Origin: Lachnospiraceae bacterium
GTDB lineage: Bacteria > Bacillota > Clostridia > Lachnospirales > Lachnospiraceae
Reading direction: 5' to 3'
NCBI GenBank assembly: GCA_017513005.1
Contig: JAFWDM010000005.1
Location: 1-59,862, forward strand
Length of the DNA stretch: 59,862 nt
Shown here: positions 27,501-36,849 of the stretch, piece after piece
Position numbering within the stretch: the first letter of the stretch is position 1
Layout of the letters: every line of letters starts with the position of its first letter
The notes under the pieces: model-generated
Databases searched by the model: none
Told to the model about the DNA's origin: nothing
Seen by the model: only the letters and a program-made list of their open reading frames with translations
Position numbers and translations under genes: made by a program

Positions 27501-28583
27501 TTACTGTATATGGTCTGTGATGAGCATGGCATCCCCGAAGCTGAAAAAGCGGTAGCGCTTTTCAACGGCCTCCTGATAGGCCGCCAGGACATTCTCCCTT
27601 CCTGCAAAAGCCGAGACCAGCATGATCAGGGTGGACTCGGGCAGGTGAAAATTGGTGATCAGGGCATCCATGGCCCGGAACCTGTACCCCGGATAGATGA
27701 AGATCGATGTCTCGTCGCTCCCGGGATGCACGACGCCGTTTTCGTCCGCCGCGCTCTCGACGGTGCGGCAGCTGGTCGTCCCCACGCAGATCACACGGTG
27801 CCCCGCCGCATGGGTCCGGTTGATGAGGTCCGCCGTCTCCGGGGGGACATTGTACCACTCGGTGTGCATGGTGTGCTGTTCCACGTCGTCGACCTTGACG
27901 GGACGGAAGGTCCCCAGTCCGACGTGAAGGGTCACAAATCCCGTGTTTACCCCTTTTGCCCGGACCTCGTCCAGAAGCTCCGGTGTGAAGTGCAGGCCCG
28001 CTGTCGGAGCCGCCGCAGAGCCCTCGTATTTCGCATACACGGTCTGGTAGCGGTCCCGGTCTTTGAGCTTGTGCGTGATATAGGGGGGCAGAGGCATCTC
28101 TCCCAGCCGGTCGAGGACCTCCTCGAAGATTCCTTCAAATTCAAACCGGACCAGCCGGTTTCCGCCCTCCGCAACCTCCAGGATCTCCGCCTTCTGAGTG
28201 CCGTCCCCGAAGACGGCCCGCGCGCCCGGGCGGAGCTTTTTGCCGGGCCGCACCAGGCACTCCCAGACATCCGCCTCCAGCCGCTTTAAGAGCAGGATCT
28301 CGACTGCTGCGCCGGTCCCCTCCCTCTGCCCCAGAAGGCGGGCGGGAATGACTTTGGTGTCATTGAGGATCATGGCGTCGCCGGGCTCCAGATACTGCAG
28401 GATATCCCGGAAGGTCCCGTGCTTCCTGGCCCCGGTCTTTTTGTCCAGCACCAGGAGCCGGGAGGACGAGCGGTCCTCCAGGGGATCCTGGGCGATCAGC
28501 TCCTGCGGCAGGTCAAACCAGTAGTCCGCGGTGCGGTGGCCCAGCGGGACGCCGCCGCGCGGCATTTCTTCTTTTTCGATCAT
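27501..28583 (-). CDS. queA: S-adenosylmethionine:tRNA ribosyltransferase-isomerase QueA
   Basis: Transfers and isomerises the ribosyl group of SAM to 7-aminomethyl-7-deazaguanine at tRNA position 34, making epoxyqueuosine. Family features are [16 protein letters not shown] and [10 protein letters not shown] near the N-terminus, [18 protein letters not shown], and [11 protein letters not shown] with the later [10 protein letters not shown]. About 360 residues from the ATG at 28583; upstream in-frame codons to 28736 are not conserved and contain the short 3'-end duplication described below. RBS GAAAGG is modest. Confidence 0.94.
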   Translation of the reverse strand: MIEKEEMPRGGVPLGHRTADYWFDLPQELIAQDPLEDRSSSRLLVLDKKTGARKHGTFRDILQYLEPGDAMILNDTKVIPARLLGQREGTGAAVEILLLKRLEADVWECLVRPGKKLRPGARAVFGDGTQKAEILEVAEGGNRLVRFEFEGIFEEVLDRLGEMPLPPYITHKLKDRDRYQTVYAKYEGSAAAPTAGLHFTPELLDEVRAKGVNTGFVTLHVGLGTFRPVKVDDVEQHTMHTEWYNVPPETADLINRTHAAGHRVICVGTTSCRTVESAADENGVVHPGSDETSIFIYPGYRFRAMDALITNFHLPESTLIMLVSAFAGRENVLAAYQEAVEKRYRFFSFGDAMLITDHIQ

Positions 28584-28702
28584 TTCTTGTGCCTTTCGCT
28601 GACAACAGGGACGGTTCTTTTTGTCACCCTTTTGCAGGCATACCTGAAGCTGGTTTTCGCTGCAGATGCCTGTTTTGCCGGTACCCTTACAGGGTTCCAC
28701 AG

Positions 28703-28800
28703 GTTGTCTCACATGTTTCTCATCTTCTTTTGACACGCGACGGTTACAGGCGCGAAATCATTATGCGCCATAGTTTGTCTCACATATTTCTCATCTTCAT
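28703..28800 (-). repeat. Duplicated 26-28 bp end of the M18 aminopeptidase gene
   Basis: The minus-strand text ATGAGAAAYATGTGA with flanks occurs at the aminopeptidase stop (28773-28800) and again 70 bp downstream (28703-28728), ending each time in TGA followed by GACAA. The second copy appears to be a remnant. Confidence 0.75.
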
Positions 28801-30246
28801 GCCGCGCAGGAAGGCCAGGTATCCGCGATAGGCCTCGTAGATATCCGCCTTACTGGTCGCCTCCCAGGGAGCGTGCATGGAGAGAACCGCCACACCGCTG
28901 TCGATGACGTTCATGCCGTAGAGGGCCAGGATATAGGCGATGGTGCCGCCGCCCCCGAGGTCGACTCTGCCCAGCTCAGCCGTCTGATAGAGGACCTGTG
29001 CGCCGTCCATGACCTCGCGCAGGGCACCCAGGTACTCGGCATTGGCATCATTGGAACCGGATTTTCCGCGGGAACCCGTGTACTTGTTGAAGACCATGCC
29101 GCCGCCCAGCATGCAGGCATTCTTTTTCTCGAAGGCCGCCGCATAGGAGGGATCAAACGCTGCGCTGACGTCAGAGGAGAGCATGGCGCTGTTGGCAAGC
29201 GCCCGGCGCATGGCCAGCTCGGAATACTGGCCGCAGAGCTCCATGACCTCCGCCAGGGCATTTTCAAAGAAGCGGGATTGCATGCCGGTGGCGCCGACGC
29301 TCCCGATCTCCTCCTTGTCCACCAGGAGAGTGCAGCTGGTGCGGGCGATGTCCGCCGCCTCCATCTGGGCGCGGAAGGAGGGATAGGCGCAGACGCGGTC
29401 GTCCTGTCCGTAGGCCAGAACCATACTGCGGTCAAAGCCTGCGTCGCGGGCCTTCCCTGCGGGGACGATCTCCAGCTCCGCGGAGATGAAATCCTCCTCC
29501 TCAGTGCCGTACTCTTCTTTAAGGATCTTCAAAAGAGCTTTCGTGACGGAATCCTTTGCAGCGCCCTTCTTTTCATCCTTATCGCCGTTTTCCGCTGCCT
29601 TCTCGCCCTTTTTCACAGGCTTCGTGTCCGCATCGATCACAAGGGGCATGCTCCCGATGATGAGATCCAGCGCCTCCCCCTCGATGAAGGTCGAAGCATT
29701 TTTCTTCATCTGGTCCTGTGCCAGGTGCGGCAGCAGGTCGGAGATGAAAAAGACGGGGTCGTCATCCTCTTCTCCGATATTCACAAGTACGGTCTCCCCG
29801 CTCTTTTTGACCACGACACCGTGGATGGCCAGAGGCAGGGTCACATACTGGTATTTCTTGATGCCGCCGTAGTAGTGCGTATCCAGATAGCCGATGCCGC
29901 CGTCCTCATACAGCGGGTTCTGTTTGACATCCAGACGGGGAGAATCGATATGGGCTCCCAAGATGTTCATGCCCTCCTCAAAAGGCCTGTCCCCGATCCG
30001 GAACAGGACCATGGACTTGTTCATCCATACGCTGTAGACACAGTCTCCCGCCTGCAGCTTTTTTCCCTCCGCAATGGCGCGGCCCAGCTCGATATATCCG
30101 TTTTTCTCCGCCTCCGCGACAAAAAAGTCCACGCACTCACGCTCGGTCTTGCCGGCATTCAGAAAGTTCATGTAGTCATCCGCAAAAGCCATGCAGGCGT
30201 CCCGCATAGCCAGATCATATGTGTTCCAGGCATTCAGTCTTTCCAT
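28780..30246 (-). CDS. M18-family aminopeptidase
   Basis: 488-residue cytosolic zinc aminopeptidase, tetrahedral TET-like family that removes N-terminal residues with preference for acidic ones in some members. Metal ligands sit in NILGAHIDSPRLDVK, VDKEEIGSVGATG and the C-terminal VLSMHAPWEATSKADIY. A Lys/Glu-rich acidic insert in the middle of the chain (PVKKGEKAAENGDKDEKKG) is unusual. AGGAG precedes the ATG at 30246. It lies between queA and pheT, likely transcribed on its own. Confidence 0.93.
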   Translation of the reverse strand: MERLNAWNTYDLAMRDACMAFADDYMNFLNAGKTERECVDFFVAEAEKNGYIELGRAIAEGKKLQAGDCVYSVWMNKSMVLFRIGDRPFEEGMNILGAHIDSPRLDVKQNPLYEDGGIGYLDTHYYGGIKKYQYVTLPLAIHGVVVKKSGETVLVNIGEEDDDPVFFISDLLPHLAQDQMKKNASTFIEGEALDLIIGSMPLVIDADTKPVKKGEKAAENGDKDEKKGAAKDSVTKALLKILKEEYGTEEEDFISAELEIVPAGKARDAGFDRSMVLAYGQDDRVCAYPSFRAQMEAADIARTSCTLLVDKEEIGSVGATGMQSRFFENALAEVMELCGQYSELAMRRALANSAMLSSDVSAAFDPSYAAAFEKKNACMLGGGMVFNKYTGSRGKSGSNDANAEYLGALREVMDGAQVLYQTAELGRVDLGGGGTIAYILALYGMNVIDSGVAVLSMHAPWEATSKADIYEAYRGYLAFLRGMKMRNM

Positions 30247-30306
30247 GGTAATCTCCTATGATGTTAATCGCTTATAATGATAAAAAACAGAGACAAAAAG
30301 CATTGT

Positions 30307-30340
30307 AAGGGCAGGGAAATCCATTCTTTCTCCTGCCCTT
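30307..30340 (-). terminator. Hairpin in the pheT-aminopeptidase spacer
   Basis: AAGGGCAGG pairs with CCTGCCCTT across a 16-nt loop. It is followed by few T residues, so it is a weak or imperfect terminator. It may end the pheST transcript. Confidence 0.5.
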
Positions 30341-30433
30341 ATCGTTTCATTATTTTCAATCCGGAATCAACGCATCGTGGATCATTGATCTCTGAACCGT
30401 TTTTTACTCCTCACGCCTGTCCCGGGCGGCAGC

Positions 30434-30535
30434 AAAGCTTCGCATTGCTCAAAGCTTCGCATTGCTCAAAGCTTCGCATTGCTCAAAGCTTCGCATTGCA
30501 TAAAACTTCACATTGCTCAAAGCTTCGCTTTGCTG
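30434..30535 (+). repeat. 17-bp tandem repeat, six copies, downstream of pheT
   Basis: Six contiguous units of AAAGCTTCGCATTGCTC (30434, 30451, 30468, 30485, 30502, 30519); the first three are identical and the last three differ at one to three positions. Apart from this and the hairpin, the 307-nt spacer 30247-30553 shows nothing else. Confidence 0.95.
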
Positions 30536-30553
30536 TAAGGCTGCGGGCGGCCG

Positions 30554-33060
30554 TCAGCTGCGCAGCTCGATGCCCAGACCTTCGAGTCCGTTCAGGATCT
30601 TCTTCATGGCTGCGGTGATCTCAGCCTCCTCCAGGGTCTTCTCTTTATGCCGGAAGACGAGGTTGTAGGCGATGGACTTGAATCCCGGACGCACCTGTTT
30701 GCCCTCGTAGATATCGAAGAGGCTGTAGGACTCCAGGATCTTTCCGCCGCGCTGGGCGATGACCGCTTCGATCTGTCCGGCCATGACATCCTTCGGCACC
30801 AGCATGCTGATGTCGCGGGAGACCGCAGGGTACTTGGCGATGCCGGAGTAGCTGTAGTCAAAACTCGTGTGCGGAAGGACGCAGGCCATGTCGATGACCG
30901 CGATATAAGCGCGGCCGCCGATGCCGTAGGCACCCGCCACATCGGGGTGCACTTCGCCGAGGTAGCCGACTGTTTCGCCCTTGTACTGTACCAGGGCCTG
31001 CCGGCCGGGATGCAGGAAGGGTTTGCCTGCCTTCGGGTCACAGGTCATTTTGTCATGCATGCCCGCCATCTCGAAGAACTGCTCGATAACGCCCTTCATA
31101 GTGAAGAAGTCACCTTCTCCGTACATGCCAGTGTGAACATGGACCGCTCATCGGGGAGCTCCGTCAGAGGCAGAGCCTTGGGGATATAGACATTCGCCAG
31201 TTCAAAGAGCCTGGCGTCCTTGTTCTTGCGCTTGTAGTTGGTACCCAGGCTGGTCAGCATGCCGTGGAGGGGGGTGGTCCGCATCATGGAGAAGTCCTCG
31301 CCCAGCGGGTTGGAGATGCGGATCGCCTGACGCTCGGGGGCGTCCTGTGCAAAGAGCAGGCGGTCGAAGACCTTCGGGCTCTCGAAGGAATAGGTCATGG
31401 CCTCGGAGAAGCCGTTGAACCTGGCTGCCTCGCGGGCAATATCCTGTACGCGCAGATTGTAGGGGAGGCCGCCCATCATGGAGGAGCCGGCCGGCAGCGT
31501 CAGCGGGATGTTCTCATAGCCGGTGAAGCGGGCCACTTCCTCCGCAAGGTCGCACATGGCCTTGAGGTCCTGACGGAAATACGGGACAATGACTTCCTCT
31601 TTTTCGATGTCATAGTCCATCTCGAGCTTGGCGAAGATGTCCAGCATGACCTCCGGCGCGTAGTGAGTGCCCAGGAAGGCATTGATCTCACGCGCAGAGA
31701 AGGGGATGCGGGTCCGCTCCGGGATCGGGACGCAGGCGTCCGCCATGCCCTTGACGGGGGTTCCGCATCCCAGCTCCTTCATGAGCTGGCAGGCGCGGTT
31801 GACGGCCGCCTCTGCATTCGTGGGATGCAGGCCCTTCTCGAAGATACCGGAGGCGTCCGTGCGCAGGCCGATCCGCTTCGCGGATTTGCGGATATTGGGG
31901 CCGTTGAAGGTCGCGGACTCGAAGAGGACGGTCCTGACGTCGTCCGTGATCTTGGAGTTCTCGCCGCCCATGATGCCGGCGATGCCGATCTCCTTCTCGG
32001 CGTCGCAGATCATCAGGACATCGTGGTCCATGTCCCGCATCTGGCCGTCCAGGGTCTGGAACTTGTCGCCGTCCTTCGCGCGGCGGACGATGATCTTGTG
32101 TCCTGCGACCGTGTCGAGGTCGAAGGCATGCATGGGCTGGCCATACTCGATCATGACATAATTGGTGATATCGACCAGGTTGTTGATGGGACGGATCCCG
32201 CTCGCCGCGAGCCGCCTCTGCATCCACCAGGGGGAAGGACCGATCTTTACGTCTGTGCAGACACGGGCGGTATACCGGCTGCAGAGGTCGGTGTCCTGTA
32301 CCTCGACGGAGATATAGTCGTTGACATCGCCCTCTTCATCCTCTGTGGGCGTCGGATCCGGCTCCACATAGGTGCTGCCGAAGGTGACCGCCGCCTCGCG
32401 GGCGATCCCCAGCATGCTGTAGCAGTCCACGCGGTTGGAGGTGATCTCATACTCAAAAACGGTATCGCGCAGGCCCAGGAGCTCCACGGCGTCCATGCCG
32501 GGTTTTACCGGGTGCATGGCGCGTGCCTCCTCGCTGTCCAGTTTTCCGGCCTCCGCGAGCGCGCGGGTCTCCTTCTCCGTCACGGGGCCCAGGGCCTCGG
32601 GGAAGATGTAGATTCCCTCTTCGGGAGCCTCCGGATAGGCATTCCTGTCGCTTCCAAGCTCCTCGACGGAGCACATCATGCCGTAAGAGGGTACGCCGCG
32701 GAGCTTGCCTGCCTTGATCTTGATGCCGTTCTCCGGGAGCGGGCCGCCGTCATGTCCGCCCGCCACACGGCCGCCGTCCAGAACGACGGGCACAAGGGCG
32801 CCCTCGAAGACATTCTGTGCGCCGGTGACGATCTGCACCGTCTCTTCTCCGACGTCCACCTGGCAGACGATCAGCTTGTCCGCATCAGGGTGCTTCTCGA
32901 TCGACAGCACTCTGCCGACCACGATTTTCTCCAGGTTTTTATCCAGGCGGGCGACACCGTCCACCTTGGTCCCGGTCATCGTCATCCTGTCACTGTATTC
33001 CTTGTCGGTGCATGCGAGCTCCGGCACATATGCTTTCAGCCATGAAATAGGTGTGTTCAT
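30554..33060 (-). CDS. pheT: Phenylalanyl-tRNA synthetase beta subunit, interrupted by a single-base frameshift
   Basis: Beta subunit of PheRS, which charges tRNA-Phe with PheS. The chain from the ATG at 33060 (MNTPISWLKAYVPELAC) includes the tRNA-binding domain (VGRVLSIEKHPDADKLIVCQ), B3/B4 editing and B5 regions, and stops early at 31096 after FTLACTEKVTSSL. The rest, from MYGEGDFFTMKGVIEQFFE to the FDX-ACB domain ending at 30554, is in another frame. Adding one base near 31127-31129 joins them into about 835 residues (…LGMYGEGDFF…), the expected length. The gene is essential, so a sequence error in a GG run is more likely than real loss. Confidence 0.9.
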
Positions 33061-33233
33061 AGATTTCCTGTTTTCCTCCAAATTATCCGAAAAAAGCTCC
33101 CGCTGTGGACCTGTGCGTCATACAGACCTGCCTGCAGCAGACTGCATGCTGCAGAGTACAGATAGGACAGTACATCGTACAGATAACGTTCTTTGCAAAG
33201 GAACCGTTCATTCGCGGGATCCGTGCCGTCTGA

Positions 33234-34256
33234 TCAGAACTGCTTCAGGAAGCGGACGTCATTCTCATACAGAAGCCGCATATCATCGATCTCATAATTG
33301 AGGAGCGCGATGCGCTCGAGGCCGACGCCGAATGCAAATCCGGTGTATTCCTTCGGATCGATCCCGCAGCGGGAAAGGACATCGGGGTGTACCATGCCGC
33401 AGCCGAGGATCTCGATCCAGCCTTCGCCCTTGCAGAAGCTGCAGCCCTTGCCGCCGCACTTGAAACAGCTCACATCCATCTCGGCGCTGGGCTCGGTAAA
33501 GGGGAAATGATGGGGCCGGAACCTGGTCTGTGTCTCTTCGCCGAACAGCTTCTTTGCGAACTCATCCAGGGTGCCCTTGAGGTCCGCGAAGGTGATGCCC
33601 CTGTCGACGACCAGGCCTTCCACCTGATGGAAGGTCGGGGAGTGGGTCGCATCGACCGCATCCGACCTGTAGACACGTCCCGGTGCGATCATGCGGATCG
33701 GGATCCGTCCGCCTTCCATGGCGTGGATCTGGGTGGAGGAAGTCTGTGTGCGAAGAAGGATATCTCCGTTGATATAGAACGTGTCCTGCTCGTCTTTCGC
33801 CGGGTGGTCCGCCGGGATGTTGAGCGCCTCGAAATTGTAATAATCGCGCTCGACCTCGGGTCCCTCGATGACTTCGTAGCCCATGCCGATGAAAATGCGC
33901 TCCATCTCCTTGAGTGCGATCACATTGGGGTGGCTGTGTCCCACGGGCAGACGCTTTGCGGGGAGGGTGACGTCGATCGTCTCAGCGGCCAGGCGCTGCT
34001 CCTGTACCCTGCGCTCGATGGTCTTCTGCGCTTGTGCGATCGCCTCTTCGATCTGCACGCGCACGTCATTGACCATCTGTCCGACCTTCGGGCGCTCCTC
34101 CGCAGGGACATTTTTCATGCCCTTGAGGATCTCCTTCAGGCTTCCCTTTTTGCCCAGAACACTGACACGGATCTCATTGACCATGTCCAGCGAGTCGGAC
34201 TGCTCCAGGCGCTGCTGCGCCTCCTGTCTGATTTTTTCAAGTTCTTCCTTAAACAT
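33234..34256 (-). CDS. pheS: Phenylalanyl-tRNA synthetase alpha subunit
   Basis: 340 residues. An N-terminal coiled-coil arm is followed by the class II core: motif 2 region PGRVYRSDAVDATHSPTFHQ and motif 3 GFAFGVGLERIALLNY. A zinc-finger-like insert CFKCGGKGCSFCKGEGW is typical of many Firmicutes PheS. It binds ATP and phenylalanine and forms the alpha2beta2 enzyme with PheT. It lies 173 nt upstream of pheT; the spacer 33061-33233 shows no terminator. No T-box was found upstream. Confidence 0.97.
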   Translation of the reverse strand: MFKEELEKIRQEAQQRLEQSDSLDMVNEIRVSVLGKKGSLKEILKGMKNVPAEERPKVGQMVNDVRVQIEEAIAQAQKTIERRVQEQRLAAETIDVTLPAKRLPVGHSHPNVIALKEMERIFIGMGYEVIEGPEVERDYYNFEALNIPADHPAKDEQDTFYINGDILLRTQTSSTQIHAMEGGRIPIRMIAPGRVYRSDAVDATHSPTFHQVEGLVVDRGITFADLKGTLDEFAKKLFGEETQTRFRPHHFPFTEPSAEMDVSCFKCGGKGCSFCKGEGWIEILGCGMVHPDVLSRCGIDPKEYTGFAFGVGLERIALLNYEIDDMRLLYENDVRFLKQF

Positions 34257-34288
34257 AACTGATATCCTTCTTGCTCTGTGAATGTGTA

Positions 34289-34317
34289 ACTATATGAATA
34301 ACGGACAAAATCCGCAA
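34289..34317 (-). promoter_or_regulatory. Candidate pheS promoter
   Basis: Minus-strand TTGCGG (34317-34312), 17-nt spacer, TATAGT (34294-34289), about 33 nt before the start codon. It begins right after the long hairpin at 34319-34384. Confidence 0.55.
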
Positions 34318-34318
34318 A

Positions 34319-34384
34319 GCACAGCAGACCGGGAATGTCCTCCCGCGAGCGAACTCCCGACGGGCATTCCCGGTCTGCTGTGCG
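34319..34384 (-). terminator. Long perfect inverted repeat between 6S RNA and pheS
   Basis: GCACAGCAGACCGGGAATG pairs perfectly (19 bp) with CATTCCCGGTCTGCTGTGC across a 28-nt loop. It may end the small RNA transcript or insulate the pheS promoter, but only short T-runs follow. Confidence 0.55.
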
Positions 34385-34409
34385 CAAATCCATCAAAAAA
34401 TGCACAAAG

Positions 34410-34595
34410 AAGCCTGAAACGCCGAACCTGCATTTTGACTCCTAGCACGCATGCCAGGTGGGTGTCCGCAGCATGTGCTTGCTGTCTTCCTCTGCCTGTG
34501 CAAAAGCACGGAAGGCCTGACATCCGCACAGCAATGTAAGATTCCCGTTTAAAGTAATTGTAGGTTCAAAATAGCAGATGAGTGGCATCTCAGGT
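34410..34595 (-). ncRNA. ssrS: 6S RNA candidate
   Basis: About 186 nt. The 5' end CCTGAGATGCC pairs with GGCGTTTCAGG at the 3' end to form the closing stem; GAACCTACA pairs with TGCAGGTTC inside it. A large open central region follows, then TTGCTGT/ACAGCAA and an apical GTGC-TTTT-GCAC hairpin. This is the fold of 6S RNA, which binds sigma-A RNA polymerase by imitating an open promoter. A consensus promoter lies at the right distance and a T-run (TTTTTTG) follows. No comparison with Rfam was possible, so the name rests on the fold and length. Confidence 0.75.
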
Positions 34596-34601
34596 GAACT
34601 C

Positions 34602-34631
34602 ATTATAACACACAGGTATGCCATGTGACAA
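34602..34631 (-). promoter_or_regulatory. Promoter of the 6S RNA candidate
   Basis: Minus-strand TTGTCA (34631-34626), 18-nt spacer, TATAAT (34607-34602); transcription expected to start at about 34595. Confidence 0.75.
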
Positions 34632-34678
34632 CTGCTTGTTTCGTCTGTACAGTAAATGTGTATCCGGTAAAATGTTTT

Positions 34679-36682
34679 TTACAGGGGCCTTGTCTGTTCG
34701 CGCAGCCAGCTTCTCTCCTCTTCAGGAATCAGCGGTGCGATCTCCTCATAGACGCGGGCGTGGTAGCGGTTGAGGACCTCCCTTGTCCGGGGAGTGAGGT
34801 AAGCCGGATCGATGAGGGCGGGGTCGAGCGGAACGAGCGTCAGGGGTGCAAACCGCAGAAATCTCCCGTCCCCGTTTCTGGCAGCCTCGGTCACCTCCAG
34901 GATCGTCTCGATCCGGATGCCGTACTGTCCCTCGATATAGACGCCAGGTTCGTCGGAGACGATCATGCCGGGTTCCAGCACTGCTTCCGCCATCCCTTCC
35001 GTGAAACGCCAGCGGATGTTCTGGGGTCCTTCATGGACACTGAGCAGGTAGCCGATGCCGTGTCCCGTGCCGCACTTGTAATCCACAAAGGTCTGCCACA
35101 GGGGCTCCCTGGCCAGAATGTCCACGTTCCTGCCGCTGCATCCGTACAGAAATACCGCGTCCAGAAGCTGGAGATTGCCGACGGCCGTGAGTGTGTAATG
35201 GCGGCGCATGTCGTCAGTGACAGGGCCCAGGGCCATCGTGCGGGTGACATCCGTCGTCCCGCGCAGGTACTGGCCGCCGCAGTCCACGAGCAGCATACCC
35301 TCCGGCTTAAGCCGGGCACAGGCACCTTCCTTCGCCGTATAGTGCATCATGGCCGCATTGGAGCCGTAGGCGGAGATCGTCTCAAAAGAGAGGTCCACAT
35401 AGTCATGGATCTGTGCCCGCAGGGAGTCCATCTTCTGTGCGGCATCCATCTCCGTAAGGTCCGTGACTGTCCCCTTCTTTACGTGCTGCGAGAGCCAGTA
35501 GAGGAATCTGCACACCGCCGCGGAATCATCCCGGTAGCAGGAGCGGATGTTCCCAAGCTCCACCTCGTTTTTGACTGCCTTGAAATCCTCGACCGGGCTC
35601 CGCTTTTCCACGTCACGGCCCGGTCCTCCCTGCCTGCTGCAGACAAGAGCCTCCCCGGCAGCGTCCTTTTTCTCCTGTCTTAATGCCTCGTCTCTGCCCT
35701 TTTGCACTGCATCCAGCAGCCGTACGCTAAGGCTCCCGGGCTGGAACCAGATCCTGCCCGGATCAGGCCCATTCGCTTCGCCATCTCTCCCGGAGCGCCC
35801 GGTCCGATAGAGGGAGGGATCCTCCAGGAAGGAGTAGATCGTATCATAGGGCAGAAGCTCCAGGCCTGTTTCTCCAGCATAGGCTCTGACTTCATCCGTC
35901 ACAGCCTCCTCCTGCAGAAACAGGATCCGGCGGTCCATCGTGACCACGCCGAAGCTGAGGGCGACCGGCGTGCACTCCACGTCATGTCCCCGCAGGTTAA
36001 AAAGCCACATCAGGCTGTCGAGCCTGTTTTCCACATAGAGGCCGGCCCCCTCCTCCGCCATCTTTTCGCGCAGACGGGCGGTCTTGGAAACAGCGCTCTC
36101 CCCGGCAAATTCCTCTTTCAGGACAAAGGCAGGGGCAGCGGGTCTTGCAGGGCGGTCCTGCCAGATCCCCTCCGCGGGATCCACATCCGTCACAAAGCGG
36201 ACCCCGAGTCCCGCGAATTCCTTCCGGAACTTCCGCATCTGGCTGACATTGACACAGCGCCCGTCAAAACCGAGCGTCGGGGCATGCCCTTCTTTTACCG
36301 CCTGCGCATCCGCTGTTTCGGCCTGCCTGGTCACTGTCTTAGTCCCTACATCCGCTTTCGCCAGCCGGTCCGCGAGCCAGGCGTCCACCGTGGGAACACC
36401 CTCCTCCAGTTCGCGGTACAGGTCTACGCCCGTGCCGGCCAGTTCCTTTTCCGCCTGGATAAAGTACCTGCCGTCTGTCCACAGCCCGGCTTCCTCCATG
36501 CCGACCACCAGGGTCCCGTTGGAGCCGGTAAAACCACTGAAAAACTCCCTCGTTCTGAAATAGGGGGCGACATATTCGGAATTGTGATAGTCCGCAGTCG
36601 GGATCAGGAAATAGTCGATCCCGAGTCCGGCCATTTTGGAGCGAAGCCCCGACAGCCTGCTCCGTATCATTTCATTTTCCAT
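34679..36682 (-). CDS. Xaa-Pro aminopeptidase, large M24B type
   Basis: About 667 residues, the size of the XPNPEP1-like (large) aminopeptidase P. Two creatinase-type N-terminal domains (LGIDYFLIPTADYHNSEYVA; a second starting near GLYVENRLDSLMWLFN) precede an M24 pita-bread domain with metal ligands in MLLVDCGGQYLRGTTDVTRT, GTGHGIGYLLSVHEGP and RIETILEVTE. It removes N-terminal residues before proline. I use the ATG at 36682; an ATG at 36724 has no Shine-Dalgarno, while this one has only a weak A/G-rich site. It is transcribed toward the 6S RNA. Confidence 0.9.
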   Translation of the reverse strand: MENEMIRSRLSGLRSKMAGLGIDYFLIPTADYHNSEYVAPYFRTREFFSGFTGSNGTLVVGMEEAGLWTDGRYFIQAEKELAGTGVDLYRELEEGVPTVDAWLADRLAKADVGTKTVTRQAETADAQAVKEGHAPTLGFDGRCVNVSQMRKFRKEFAGLGVRFVTDVDPAEGIWQDRPARPAAPAFVLKEEFAGESAVSKTARLREKMAEEGAGLYVENRLDSLMWLFNLRGHDVECTPVALSFGVVTMDRRILFLQEEAVTDEVRAYAGETGLELLPYDTIYSFLEDPSLYRTGRSGRDGEANGPDPGRIWFQPGSLSVRLLDAVQKGRDEALRQEKKDAAGEALVCSRQGGPGRDVEKRSPVEDFKAVKNEVELGNIRSCYRDDSAAVCRFLYWLSQHVKKGTVTDLTEMDAAQKMDSLRAQIHDYVDLSFETISAYGSNAAMMHYTAKEGACARLKPEGMLLVDCGGQYLRGTTDVTRTMALGPVTDDMRRHYTLTAVGNLQLLDAVFLYGCSGRNVDILAREPLWQTFVDYKCGTGHGIGYLLSVHEGPQNIRWRFTEGMAEAVLEPGMIVSDEPGVYIEGQYGIRIETILEVTEAARNGDGRFLRFAPLTLVPLDPALIDPAYLTPRTREVLNRYHARVYEEIAPLIPEEERSWLREQTRPL

Positions 36683-36849
36683 TTTTCTTTTGTCTTCTTG
36701 TTTTTGTCTGTCTGGAAATCGCATTGCGATCGTTACTCTGTTTTATGGTTATTGTCTTATGGTTTTTGTCTTATTTTTTTGCCACTCTGTTTTATGCTCC
36801 GGCGCGCAGGACCCGCATAGCCCCGGCTGTTCCGGCTTATTTCGTCTGT

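Noticed and set aside
28584-28736. N-terminal extension of QueA from an upstream in-frame start
   Set aside because: The extra 51 residues do not match the family and overlap the duplicated end of the neighbouring gene.
30434-30535. CRISPR array
   Set aside because: The units are contiguous 17-mers without spacers and no cas genes are present.
31096-31130. Programmed ribosomal frameshift in pheT
   Set aside because: No slippery heptamer or downstream stimulator was seen; a missing base in a GG run is simpler.
34257-34640. T-box leader controlling pheS
   Set aside because: No T-box consensus (such as GGGTGGNACCGCG) was found; the region reads better as 6S RNA plus hairpin.
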